Shown here one piece after another: positions 15,383 through 22,449 of a DNA stretch of 22,449 nt. The notes beneath the pieces are model-generated. The model did no database searches. It saw nothing but the letters and a program-made list of their open reading frames with translations, and was not told where the DNA came from. Numbering within the stretch: position 1 is the stretch's first letter; every line of letters starts with the position of its first letter. Made by a program: the position numbers and the translations under genes. Location of the stretch: assembly GCA_002338515.1 (NCBI GenBank), contig DDIL01000118.1, positions 1 through 22,449 on the forward strand, read 5' to 3'. This DNA is from Glaciecola sp. UBA1851 (GTDB lineage: Bacteria; Pseudomonadota; Gammaproteobacteria; Enterobacterales; Alteromonadaceae).

Positions 15383-18094
15383 TTATTTGGCTTTCTTCGC
15401 AGCCGGTTTCTTTTTAGCGACTGACTTCTTAGCCGCGGTTTTCTTAGCAGCAGGTTTTTTACGTTTGTCGTCAACTACCCACTTTTTATCTTGATACCAA
15501 GCAGACCAACCGGTTGCTTTCTTATCTGCAGTTTCTGACATCACATATTGCTGCTTCGTTTTTCTACTGTATCTTACAATCGTTGGGTTGCCGTCTGGAT
15601 CCTTTTGAGGCGCATCAGCTAAGTAGTAAAATTTAGGCGATATTCTATCTCTAAATTGTGCTAATTCAGCCACCAAAGGCGCCCTAGTTTCCCTTGATTT
15701 AGGGAAAGTCGAAGCCGCTAAAAAGATACCCGATGCACCATCGCGTAGAACGAAATGTGCATCTGAATTTTCACATTCTAACTCTGGTAAAAATACAGGA
15801 TCTTCTTTAGGTGGCGCGGGTTCGCCATTTCTTAATAACTTACGAGTATTTTTACACTCCTCGTTCGTACAACCGAAGTATTTACCAAATCGACCATTTT
15901 TAAGCTCCATGTCACTTTGGCATTTGTCACATTCAATAATAGGGCCGTCATACCCTTTTATTTTAAATGTACCTTTCTCAATCTCATAGCCCATGCAGGC
16001 TGGTGCATTACCACAAATGTGTAGCTTGCGATTTTCATCGACTAAATAGCTATCCATAGCGGTTTCGCAAACAGGGCATCGTTTTTTCGCTCTTAACGCT
16101 TCTGTTTCTAGCTCTTCTTCGTCATCAACCTTTACCACTTCATCGCCTGGCGTTAGGTTCATCGTTTTTGTACAACGCTCTTTTGGAGGTAACGCGTAAC
16201 CCGAACAGCCTAGGAAAACACCTGTACTGGCGGTTCTCAAGTTCATATGCCGATAACAGGTAGAACATTCAATATCAACTGGCACAGCTTGATTTGGCAG
16301 CATGCCGCCGTCATCAACATCTTTTTCCGCACCTGCTAATTTTTCCGAAAACTCGGCATAGAAATTATCTAATACTTTTTTCCATGACAACTCTCCATGA
16401 GCAATATCATCTAAGCGCTGTTCCATGTTTGCTGTGAAGTCATAGTTTATTAAGTCGGCAAAGTTATCAACCAGCCTATCATTTACAATTTCACCCATTT
16501 TTTCCGCATAAAAGCGTTTATTGTCAAGCCTGACATAGCCTCTATCTTGAATGGTAGAAATAATGCTGGCATATGTAGATGGCCGCCCTATTCCTCGCTT
16601 TTCTAATTCTTTCACCAGTGAGGCTTCATTAAATCTTGCGATAGGTTTAGTGAAGTGCTGTTTAGGGTCAAGCGCAGTACAATCAAGCCCTTGCCCTTCT
16701 TTTAAATCAGGTAGTTCTGCCACCCCATCATTTTTCTTTTTAATTTGGTTTAATACACGTGTCCAACCGTCAAATACAAGCACTCGTCCTTTGGCAATTA
16801 GCTCATAACCATTTGCATGCACTTTTATATTGGTCGCATTATATTTTGCATTAGTCATTTGACATGCTAGGAACTGACGCCAAATGAGCTCATACAAGCG
16901 CTGAGCGTCTCTTTCCATATCACCTAGGCTAGTTGCCTTAATATTCACATTAGACGGGCGTATCGCTTCATGAGCCTCTTGTGCACCATCTTTACTCCCA
17001 TAACGAATAGGGTTGCCAGGCAAATACTTATTTCCAAACTCTTTTTGGATGAAATGTCTGCATGCATCTACCGCTTCACTCGACAAATTGGTTGAGTCGG
17101 TTCGCATGTAAGTAATGTGTCCTGCCTCATACAGTCTTTGCGCCATCGTCATGGTTTTTTTCACACCAAAACCTAGTCTAGTACTAGCAGCTTGCTGCAA
17201 AGTAGAAGTAATAAAAGGAGCCGATGGCCTGCTTTGGGTAGGTTTGGATTCGGTACTTGCTACGTTAAAATCAGCACCTTGTAATTCAGATACCGCTTGC
17301 ATTGCTTGTTTTTCATTGACGGGTTTAAACGCTTTGTCATCTTTTTTGGACACCAACATGCGTAAATCGTGGGATTTATCGGCCGCTTTCGTTGATAAGT
17401 CAGCATGAATATCCCAAAACTCTTCGGGTACAAATGCTTTTATTTCACGTTCCCGCTCTACTACTAAGCGAACAGCGACTGATTGCACTCTGCCCGCTGA
17501 TAAACCTCTTGCCACTTTTTTCCAAAGCAATGGAGAAAGCATAAAACCAACAATTCTGTCCAAAAAGCGCCTAGCTTGTTGAGCATTAACTCGGTTAATG
17601 TTGACTTCGCTAGGATGTGAAAATGCATCTTGGATGGCTGTTTTGGTGATTTCATTAAATACTACACGCTGAAATTCTTTACCTTTGGAGTCTAACAACT
17701 CTTGAAGATGCCAAGCTATTGCCTCTCCCTCTCTATCCAAATCCGTTGCGAGATATATAGTATCTGCTTGTTTCGCTAGCTTTTTAAGTTCATTTACAAC
17801 TTTTTCTTTACCTTGCAAAATTTGATAATGAGCATGCCAGTTTTGTTGCGGGTCCACCCCCATTCTGTCTACAAGCTTGCGGTATTCATATTCTTTTAAG
17901 TATTGTTGCTTCTCGCTGTCACCCCAAGTATTGAGTTCTTTGGCGGGTTTTTTAGGCTCAACTAGCCCAAGAGACTTAGTAGGTAAGTCTCGCACATGCC
18001 CTACACTCGATTTAACAATAAAATCGTTACCTAGATATTTATTTATTGTTTTTGCTTTGGCAGGTGACTCTACAATTACCAGTGATTTGCCCAT
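15383..18094 (-). CDS. topA: DNA topoisomerase I (type IA)
   Basis: Relaxes negative supercoils behind transcription and replication. It has 903 residues against 865 in E. coli. The Toprim domain (residues 1-155) shows SLVIVESPAKAKTI with Glu9 and the acidic triad in DLDREGEAIAWHL (Asp118, Asp120, Glu122). The catalytic tyrosine is Tyr329 in ITYMRTDST. Three four-cysteine zinc ribbons follow in the C-terminal part (CSTCYRHM, CPVCETAM, CDKCQSDM and their partner cysteines), then ribbon-like repeats lacking cysteines. The last 25 or so residues are a Lys/Ala-rich tail (KKPAAKKTAAKKSVAKKK), reminiscent of histone H1-like tails and likely to add non-specific DNA binding. It converges on rne and is divergent from astB. 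The upstream ribosome-binding site is weak. Confidence 0.97.
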   Translation of the reverse strand: MGKSLVIVESPAKAKTINKYLGNDFIVKSSVGHVRDLPTKSLGLVEPKKPAKELNTWGDSEKQQYLKEYEYRKLVDRMGVDPQQNWHAHYQILQGKEKVVNELKKLAKQADTIYLATDLDREGEAIAWHLQELLDSKGKEFQRVVFNEITKTAIQDAFSHPSEVNINRVNAQQARRFLDRIVGFMLSPLLWKKVARGLSAGRVQSVAVRLVVEREREIKAFVPEEFWDIHADLSTKAADKSHDLRMLVSKKDDKAFKPVNEKQAMQAVSELQGADFNVASTESKPTQSRPSAPFITSTLQQAASTRLGFGVKKTMTMAQRLYEAGHITYMRTDSTNLSSEAVDACRHFIQKEFGNKYLPGNPIRYGSKDGAQEAHEAIRPSNVNIKATSLGDMERDAQRLYELIWRQFLACQMTNAKYNATNIKVHANGYELIAKGRVLVFDGWTRVLNQIKKKNDGVAELPDLKEGQGLDCTALDPKQHFTKPIARFNEASLVKELEKRGIGRPSTYASIISTIQDRGYVRLDNKRFYAEKMGEIVNDRLVDNFADLINYDFTANMEQRLDDIAHGELSWKKVLDNFYAEFSEKLAGAEKDVDDGGMLPNQAVPVDIECSTCYRHMNLRTASTGVFLGCSGYALPPKERCTKTMNLTPGDEVVKVDDEEELETEALRAKKRCPVCETAMDSYLVDENRKLHICGNAPACMGYEIEKGTFKIKGYDGPIIECDKCQSDMELKNGRFGKYFGCTNEECKNTRKLLRNGEPAPPKEDPVFLPELECENSDAHFVLRDGASGIFLAASTFPKSRETRAPLVAELAQFRDRISPKFYYLADAPQKDPDGNPTIVRYSRKTKQQYVMSETADKKATGWSAWYQDKKWVVDDKRKKPAAKKTAAKKSVAKKKPAAKKAK

Positions 18095-18227
18095 TTATGA
18101 ATAAAAACCTTTTATTAATAGATAATTGGCACATTAAAAATAAACATTAATAAGTGCTCGTGCTACTTTTTCCTTTTTAAGATATATCTGCAAAGTGAAT
18201 AGAAAACAAGCTTAGCTGTATAAATAT

Positions 18228-18243
18228 CTGCAATTAAATTCAG
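18228..18243. promoter_or_regulatory. Possible ArgR (ARG-box-like) operator upstream of astB
   Basis: CTGCAATTAAATTCAG is an imperfect 16-base dyad resembling an ARG box half-site pair (TGAAT/ATTCA), with a good right half and one mismatch in the left. It lies about 40 bases upstream of the predicted astB -35 element. ArgR controls the arginine succinyltransferase pathway in several bacteria, so the position makes sense, but AT-rich dyads are common here. Confidence 0.3.
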
Positions 18244-18280
18244 AAGTTATTGTTTTTAATAAGTTTTTCTAAAATAATTA

Positions 18281-18308
18281 TTGGAAACTACATTTAAGTC
18301 AGTATAAT
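18281..18308 (+). promoter_or_regulatory. Sigma-70 promoter of astB
   Basis: TTGGAA (18281-18286), a 16-base spacer and a perfect TATAAT (18303-18308). The start would be near 18315, leaving a leader of about 60 bases before the ATG at 18377. This also argues against the in-frame ATG at 18320, which would sit almost at the transcript's 5' end. Confidence 0.55.
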
Positions 18309-18376
18309 TCGCCCACAATTTGATTGGTAAAACTGTTTTTTATCAATTTTTAATGCTCTTAAAAAGGTTGGGGATT

Positions 18377-19717
18377 ATGTCAGCAATTGAAGCGAATTTC
18401 GATGGATTAGTGGGTCCAACTCATAATTATGCAGGATTGTCGTATGGAAATGTTGCATCTAAGTCAAACGCAAAAGCGCTAAGCAATCCAAAACAAGCTG
18501 CATTGCAAGGTTTGGAGAAAATGAAAGCCTTGTCGGACATGGGCATGTTTCAGGGAGTATTGGCACCGCAAGAACGGCCTGATGTTTATAGTTTACGCCG
18601 CCTAGGATTTTCCGGCACTGATGCAGAAGTGATTACAAAGGCATCCAAACAAGCGCCAGAAATATTTTTAAATTGTTGCTCTGCATCAAGTATGTGGACC
18701 GCAAATGCAGCTACCGTATCTCCTAGTGCAGATTGTGCAGACGGTAAAACTCATTTCACGCCAGCTAATTTAACAAATAAATTCCATCGTTCAATTGAAC
18801 CCCAAGTTACTGGCAATATTCTAAAAGCAATTTTTAGTGACACTGATCACTTTGCTCACCATGAACATTTGCCTGAGAATGATCATTTTGGTGATGAAGG
18901 CGCAGCCAACCATACGCGATTCTGTCGCCATTATGATGAAACAGGTGTAGAGTTTTTTGTGTTCGGTAAATATGCATTTGATGGTTCAAAACCCGCTCCA
19001 ACCAAATTCCCTGCAAGGCAAACCTATGAAGCGAGTGCTGCTGTGGCGCGTTTGCACGGCTTAAATGAAAGCAATGTAGTGTATGCGCAACAAAACCCTG
19101 ATGTAATTGACCAAGGGGTGTTTCATAATGATGTTATTGCAGTGGGTAACAAAAATGTGCTTTTTTATCACCAGCAAGCTTTTTTGAATACACAGCAGGT
19201 AAAAACAGATATTAATCATGCTTATGCAGATAACGACTTTCATTTTATTGAAGTACCAACCGAGCTAGTTTCAGTTAACGATGCAGTGAAGAGTTATTTA
19301 TTCAACACTCAGTTAATTAACCTACCAAATTCCGACATGGTAATTATTGCCCCTTTAGAATGCCAGGAAAATAAAGCGGTCGACACCTATTTGAAGCAAT
19401 TGGTGGCGAATGATAACCCTATAAAACATGTACATTTTTTTGATGTTAAACAAAGCATGCAAAATGGTGGTGGGCCGGCTTGTCTTCGATTGCGAGTGGT
19501 ATTAAACGAAATGCAACAGCGAGCGGTTAATCCAAACGCAGTCATGAATGATGTGTTGTATACCAAATTGACTACGTGGGTGAATAAACATTATAGAGAT
19601 CAGTTAAGCGCCACTGACTTAGCCGACCCACAGCTATTGATTGAATCGCGGGCCACCTTAGACGAGTTAACACAAATAATGGATTTAGGGTCGGTTTATC
19701 CGTTTCAGCAAATTTAA
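18377..19717 (+). CDS. astB: N-succinylarginine dihydrolase AstB
   Basis: The second enzyme of the arginine succinyltransferase (AST) pathway: it hydrolyses N2-succinylarginine to N2-succinylornithine, two ammonia and CO2. With the start at 18377 the protein has 446 residues, matching E. coli AstB (447). It begins MSAIEANFDGLVGPTHNYAG, the family's standard start, and GGGGAT precedes the ATG. A longer frame from 18320 would add 19 non-conserved residues. The catalytic triad is Glu174 (FGDEGAANHTRF), His250 (VFHNDVIAVGN) and Cys369 (NGGGPACLRLR). It belongs to the amidinotransferase-like fold. No other ast gene is in the window, so astB stands apart from the rest of the pathway; it has its own promoter and perhaps an ArgR site. 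Confidence 0.96.
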   Translation: MSAIEANFDGLVGPTHNYAGLSYGNVASKSNAKALSNPKQAALQGLEKMKALSDMGMFQGVLAPQERPDVYSLRRLGFSGTDAEVITKASKQAPEIFLNCCSASSMWTANAATVSPSADCADGKTHFTPANLTNKFHRSIEPQVTGNILKAIFSDTDHFAHHEHLPENDHFGDEGAANHTRFCRHYDETGVEFFVFGKYAFDGSKPAPTKFPARQTYEASAAVARLHGLNESNVVYAQQNPDVIDQGVFHNDVIAVGNKNVLFYHQQAFLNTQQVKTDINHAYADNDFHFIEVPTELVSVNDAVKSYLFNTQLINLPNSDMVIIAPLECQENKAVDTYLKQLVANDNPIKHVHFFDVKQSMQNGGGPACLRLRVVLNEMQQRAVNPNAVMNDVLYTKLTTWVNKHYRDQLSATDLADPQLLIESRATLDELTQIMDLGSVYPFQQI

Positions 19718-19792
19718 GATTTGGGTTTAAAATAATCCTATTGGATTTAAACGATAAAACTGACTATTTATTTAAAGATGTATATGAATAAA

Positions 19793-19825
19793 AAGCGCTA
19801 GGAAATTTACATTTACCTAGCGCTT
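19793..19825 (-). terminator. Terminator of the Ig-repeat lipoprotein gene
   Basis: AAGCGCTAGG (19793-19802) pairs perfectly with CCTAGCGCTT (19816-19825). On the minus strand the stem is followed by a T run, fitting the end of the leftward lipoprotein transcript, which stops at 19859. On the plus strand there is no good T run, but it may also slow transcription leaving astB. Confidence 0.75.
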
Positions 19826-19858
19826 AGCCCTTTAACAGTCTAATAAAGTTTTATCTAA

Positions 19859-22108
19859 CTATTCTGTATCGTCACAACTATTGCCTAGACCATAAGGACT
19901 ATTTGGTGGTTGATTAGTAATAGGCGACAAGTCTGACGTTGCAACTCGCAACCTATAAACTTGTGATTGACTTGATTCTGTACCAGAAGACTGACCAAAC
20001 ACCTTAATTATGACTGAATTCCAATAACCAAATTGTTTAGGATATCGAATTTGTAGTGTAGCAAGTCCAAACTCATCTGTACGAGTGATGTTGTCTTTAA
20101 AGCTAATTGAGGCAACGTTACCGGGTGTTAATTCACCGTCACGATTTCGGTCTTCTCTGTAGTCTTCATTGCCGCCGTCATCTATTATCAATCCCTGTAA
20201 TCTGCCATCGCGATTTAAATCTTCATTGGCGCACCCTTCAGTAGGGGTGGTTTCAATAGCAAAGTACAGATTATTTGTTTCATCCCATTGCCAAAAACCT
20301 TTACGATATGAACCAGCATCAGTCGGCGTTAAAGAAGCCGTTAATTCAGCATCAGCAATTGGTCTACCAGATGAATCCGTTACAAACACTGCAAACTCTT
20401 TCAAATACGTAGAATCATCAGGAGTTTGAATTGTATTGCCTGTACCCAAACTGATATCAAACGCTCTGTCACCCACAGTAAGTGTCGTGGTTTCTGAAAT
20501 ACCATCACTGTTAGCCTCAATTGTGACACCATTGTCACCACTTACACCATTTGAGGTATAAACAGTCGAGGCTATACCATTGCTGTCTGTTATGGCAGAG
20601 TTAGGTGAAATACTGCCGCCAGAAGAGTCTGAAGTGAGTCTAAAGGTAACTTCTTTACCTTTTACTAAGTTGCCTTTACCGTCTCTTATCATGGCCGTAA
20701 TGGTCGCAGTTTGACCTTCTGGACCAATTAAATCTGGCGTAGCATCAACAATGATGTTGTCAACCTCTGTTGCTACAAATTCAATATTGGTTCTTGCTGT
20801 CACCTGGTTATTATCGCTGTCTGTACCAATCGCTGATATTGAAGCTGGACCTGCAAACTCAGACCTAATAGTAATGGTCGCTTCACCTTGAGCATTAGTT
20901 GTTACCGTACTGCTATCAACCAACGAACCTCGTGATGTAGATACATCGATTGTGCCATTAGCAAAGGCTACGCCATTCTTATTCCAGCGCAATGTCAATA
21001 AATAGCCTTGATTAAGATCCAAGCCAACAACAGGCACATTAACAAAACTAAAATCATCTTCTTGCACGGCAATATTAAATTCGGTCGTCGCATTTAAAGC
21101 GGTGGCTGTTATTTCAGTTTCACCACTTATTGTTGCAGTAAAATCAACCGTTACTTGACCATTTTCACTGGTATTGGCTGTTAATGCACCTTCAACACTA
21201 TCTGTTCTAACACCATTTCTTGTGTAACTTAATAAGCCTCTATCAACCATTAAGTTAACCGCTTGACCAGCAATGCCGTTGCCGTCCGAATCAGACAACA
21301 CAACCGTTATTGGCGCACTATCATTTAAAATAACTGAACCTGGACCATTTATATTAACTTCCGTTCCTACCACGTCTATTTCAAGATTTTGCGATAGTGG
21401 CCCAGACGTCGCGCTCACCGTAATGGTTCTATTTTCTTTATTATTTCTTGTGCTGAGCGTTGCGCGCGCAGTGCCATCGCTACCTGTTTGAGCGTCAATA
21501 TCAGTAAGCGAAGCATTTTGATCAACAGCAAAAGACACAACAATGCCAGGTAAAAGCACGTTTTGATCATTCTTAACTACTGCAATAAGTTCTATTTCAT
21601 CACCACCGCTTGATGCTAACTGTACTGCGTTAGAAAAGAGTTCTAAGGTGGTTGGAACAGCTTGTTGGGTCCCCAAGCTTTGGAAACCAGCCGTAATTGA
21701 CTCCGCATTTTCGATTCCGGCGGTAACCGTGCCACTGCCGCTTACAGTGCCAACAGTCATTTGTATACTCGCAACACCGTCAGCGTTAGTGAGCGATGTC
21801 TGTGTGTCATTACTAAAATTAGCTAGACCGGGCAAACTTAATAAAAACTGTATCACTTGGCCTTGAACTGGATCACCACTTTCATTGGTAACCAATACAT
21901 TAACGTTAATTGGTGAACCATCCGCTAACACAGTAGTTTCAGCATCCTCAGAATCAACTAAAGACATACGCAGTGTAACCGGCTGCTGAGTACTGGGAAC
22001 AGGATCAGTGTCAGCTTCTTCTCTGGTAAGCGGTTCGCCACTCCCACCACATGCTGTGATCAAAAAAAGTGTAGCGAGGTATAAAATTATCAACTTAGCG
22101 GTTTTCAT
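19859..22108 (-). CDS. Large lipoprotein with bacterial Ig-like (Big_1/invasin-type) repeats
   Basis: A 749-residue exported lipoprotein. The N-terminus MKTAKLIILYLATLFLITAC is a lipoprotein signal ending in the lipobox ITAC (lipidated Cys20); Gly at the next position suggests outer-membrane sorting. About six tandem Ig-like units of some 90-100 residues follow (roughly 43-142, 152-249, 255-350, 360-448, 452-546 and 550-722). They show recurring DxxGNxVxGxxVxF and TDxxGxAxxT-like patterns of the Big_1/invasin family. The last unit contains two Ca2+-loop-like stretches, DLNRDGRLQG (630-639) and EDRNRDGELT (652-661), and cysteines at 626 and 745. Such proteins are surface stalks or adhesin-like; no catalytic domain is visible. 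I chose the ATG at 22108 (AGAGAT upstream); an ATG at 22120 and a GTG at 22150 are possible but place charged residues before the signal. The function is unknown. Confidence 0.82.
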   Translation of the reverse strand: MKTAKLIILYLATLFLITACGGSGEPLTREEADTDPVPSTQQPVTLRMSLVDSEDAETTVLADGSPINVNVLVTNESGDPVQGQVIQFLLSLPGLANFSNDTQTSLTNADGVASIQMTVGTVSGSGTVTAGIENAESITAGFQSLGTQQAVPTTLELFSNAVQLASSGGDEIELIAVVKNDQNVLLPGIVVSFAVDQNASLTDIDAQTGSDGTARATLSTRNNKENRTITVSATSGPLSQNLEIDVVGTEVNINGPGSVILNDSAPITVVLSDSDGNGIAGQAVNLMVDRGLLSYTRNGVRTDSVEGALTANTSENGQVTVDFTATISGETEITATALNATTEFNIAVQEDDFSFVNVPVVGLDLNQGYLLTLRWNKNGVAFANGTIDVSTSRGSLVDSSTVTTNAQGEATITIRSEFAGPASISAIGTDSDNNQVTARTNIEFVATEVDNIIVDATPDLIGPEGQTATITAMIRDGKGNLVKGKEVTFRLTSDSSGGSISPNSAITDSNGIASTVYTSNGVSGDNGVTIEANSDGISETTTLTVGDRAFDISLGTGNTIQTPDDSTYLKEFAVFVTDSSGRPIADAELTASLTPTDAGSYRKGFWQWDETNNLYFAIETTPTEGCANEDLNRDGRLQGLIIDDGGNEDYREDRNRDGELTPGNVASISFKDNITRTDEFGLATLQIRYPKQFGYWNSVIIKVFGQSSGTESSQSQVYRLRVATSDLSPITNQPPNSPYGLGNSCDDTE

Positions 22109-22249
22109 GCTATCTCTCATCTTGTACGAATTTTTTTTAGGCGATTTCACATAACTGCGAATACCAGAGTGTATAAAAGGATTTCGATTTTGCGTTATAC
22201 TTGTTAATCTTAGGTATTCAGACTAATAACCAAAACAATAGGTCTTTTG

Positions 22250-22449
22250 ATGTCACTTCCAGAAACAAAACCGAATTTAACCTTACGAATCTTTATCGGC
22301 ATGCTTGCCGGAATCGTTATAGGCGCTTTAATACAATTTTCATATGACGAGACAGGAGATTTTGTTTTTTCATTATTAGGTATTAATTTTTCTTTCCAAG
22401 GCTTCTTTGTTCAAGGGGTATTCGAGGTTGGAGGAAAGATTTTTGTTAA
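22250..22449 (+). CDS. Dicarboxylate/amino acid:cation symporter, 5' part only
   Basis: The first 66 codons of a membrane carrier, cut by the window edge. The start (MSLPETKPNLTLRIFIGMLA) is a cytoplasmic tail leading into a first helix rich in Gly, Ile and Ala (GMLAGIVIGALIQF). A polar loop and then GVFEVGGKIFV follow, the approach to the second helix of the DAACS (GltP/DctA-type) family. An AGG eight bases upstream may serve as ribosome-binding site. Family members import glutamate, aspartate or C4-dicarboxylates with Na+ or H+. The substrate-binding C-terminal half is outside the window, so only the family is offered. Confidence 0.7.
   Translation, partial: MSLPETKPNLTLRIFIGMLAGIVIGALIQFSYDETGDFVFSLLGINFSFQGFFVQGVFEVGGKIFV

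Noticed and set aside
18320..18376. Upstream in-frame ATG extending AstB by 19 residues
   Set aside because: It would lie only a few bases from the predicted transcription start; the ATG at 18377 has GGGGAT before it and matches the family's normal N-terminus and length.
20169..21866. Several plus-strand frames opposite the Ig-repeat gene
   Set aside because: They are shadows of the long minus-strand frame, produced by its Thr/Ser/Val-rich repeats.
22109..22150. GTG start giving the Ig-repeat lipoprotein 14 more residues
   Set aside because: The extension adds a highly charged stretch before an already complete lipoprotein signal, and the ATG at 22108 has a better ribosome-binding site.

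Overview
The window looks like chromosomal DNA of a marine gammaproteobacterium, most likely from the order Alteromonadales. It is AT-rich. The housekeeping proteins (RNase E, topoisomerase I, RluC, ProQ, Prc, MsrC, AstB) closely follow their Escherichia coli counterparts as I remember them. Two Na+-coupled carrier genes sit side by side at the left end and a third carrier begins at the right end, which suits a marine organism. I cannot name a genus without a search.

Layout from left to right. Positions 1-2139 (minus strand) hold an apparent two-gene transporter operon: an NSS/SNF-family sodium symporter followed by a truncated NhaC-type Na+/H+ antiporter. Positions 2363-6266 (minus strand) hold msrC, a small acidic protein of unknown function, proQ and prc. 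In E. coli msrC, proQ and prc are also neighbours, so this is an old gene neighbourhood, here with an extra small gene. Positions 6375-7577 (minus strand) hold an HNH-type nuclease and a secreted YHS-domain protein. Positions 7871-10918 (minus strand) hold a HAD phosphatase and the 23S rRNA pseudouridine synthase RluC. I remember the pair as adjacent in other gammaproteobacteria, but here a probable accessory cassette lies between them: a HEPN/MNT toxin-antitoxin pair (HepT/MntA type) plus a small two-helix membrane protein. Positions 11973-15242 (plus strand) hold rne, preceded by a 1.05 kb non-coding stretch with a candidate promoter and a structured leader. Positions 15383-18094 (minus strand) hold topA, converging on rne at a strong bidirectional terminator. 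Positions 18377-19717 (plus strand) hold astB, divergent from topA and with a recognisable promoter. Positions 19859-22108 (minus strand) encode a large lipoprotein built of bacterial Ig-like repeats. At 22250 a dicarboxylate/amino-acid:cation symporter gene starts and runs off the end.

Most of the window is ordinary core genome: RNA processing and regulation (rne, rluC, proQ), periplasmic proteolysis (prc), topology (topA), methionine sulfoxide repair (msrC) and arginine catabolism (astB). The parts most worth a second look are the cassette at 8584-9964, with a 13-base phage T7-promoter-like sequence beside the toxin start codon; the structured rne leader; the strange N-terminus of Prc; the unrecognised acidic protein coupled to msrC; and the Ig-repeat lipoprotein. 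I saw no CRISPR array, tRNA, rRNA, insertion sequence or prophage structural gene.
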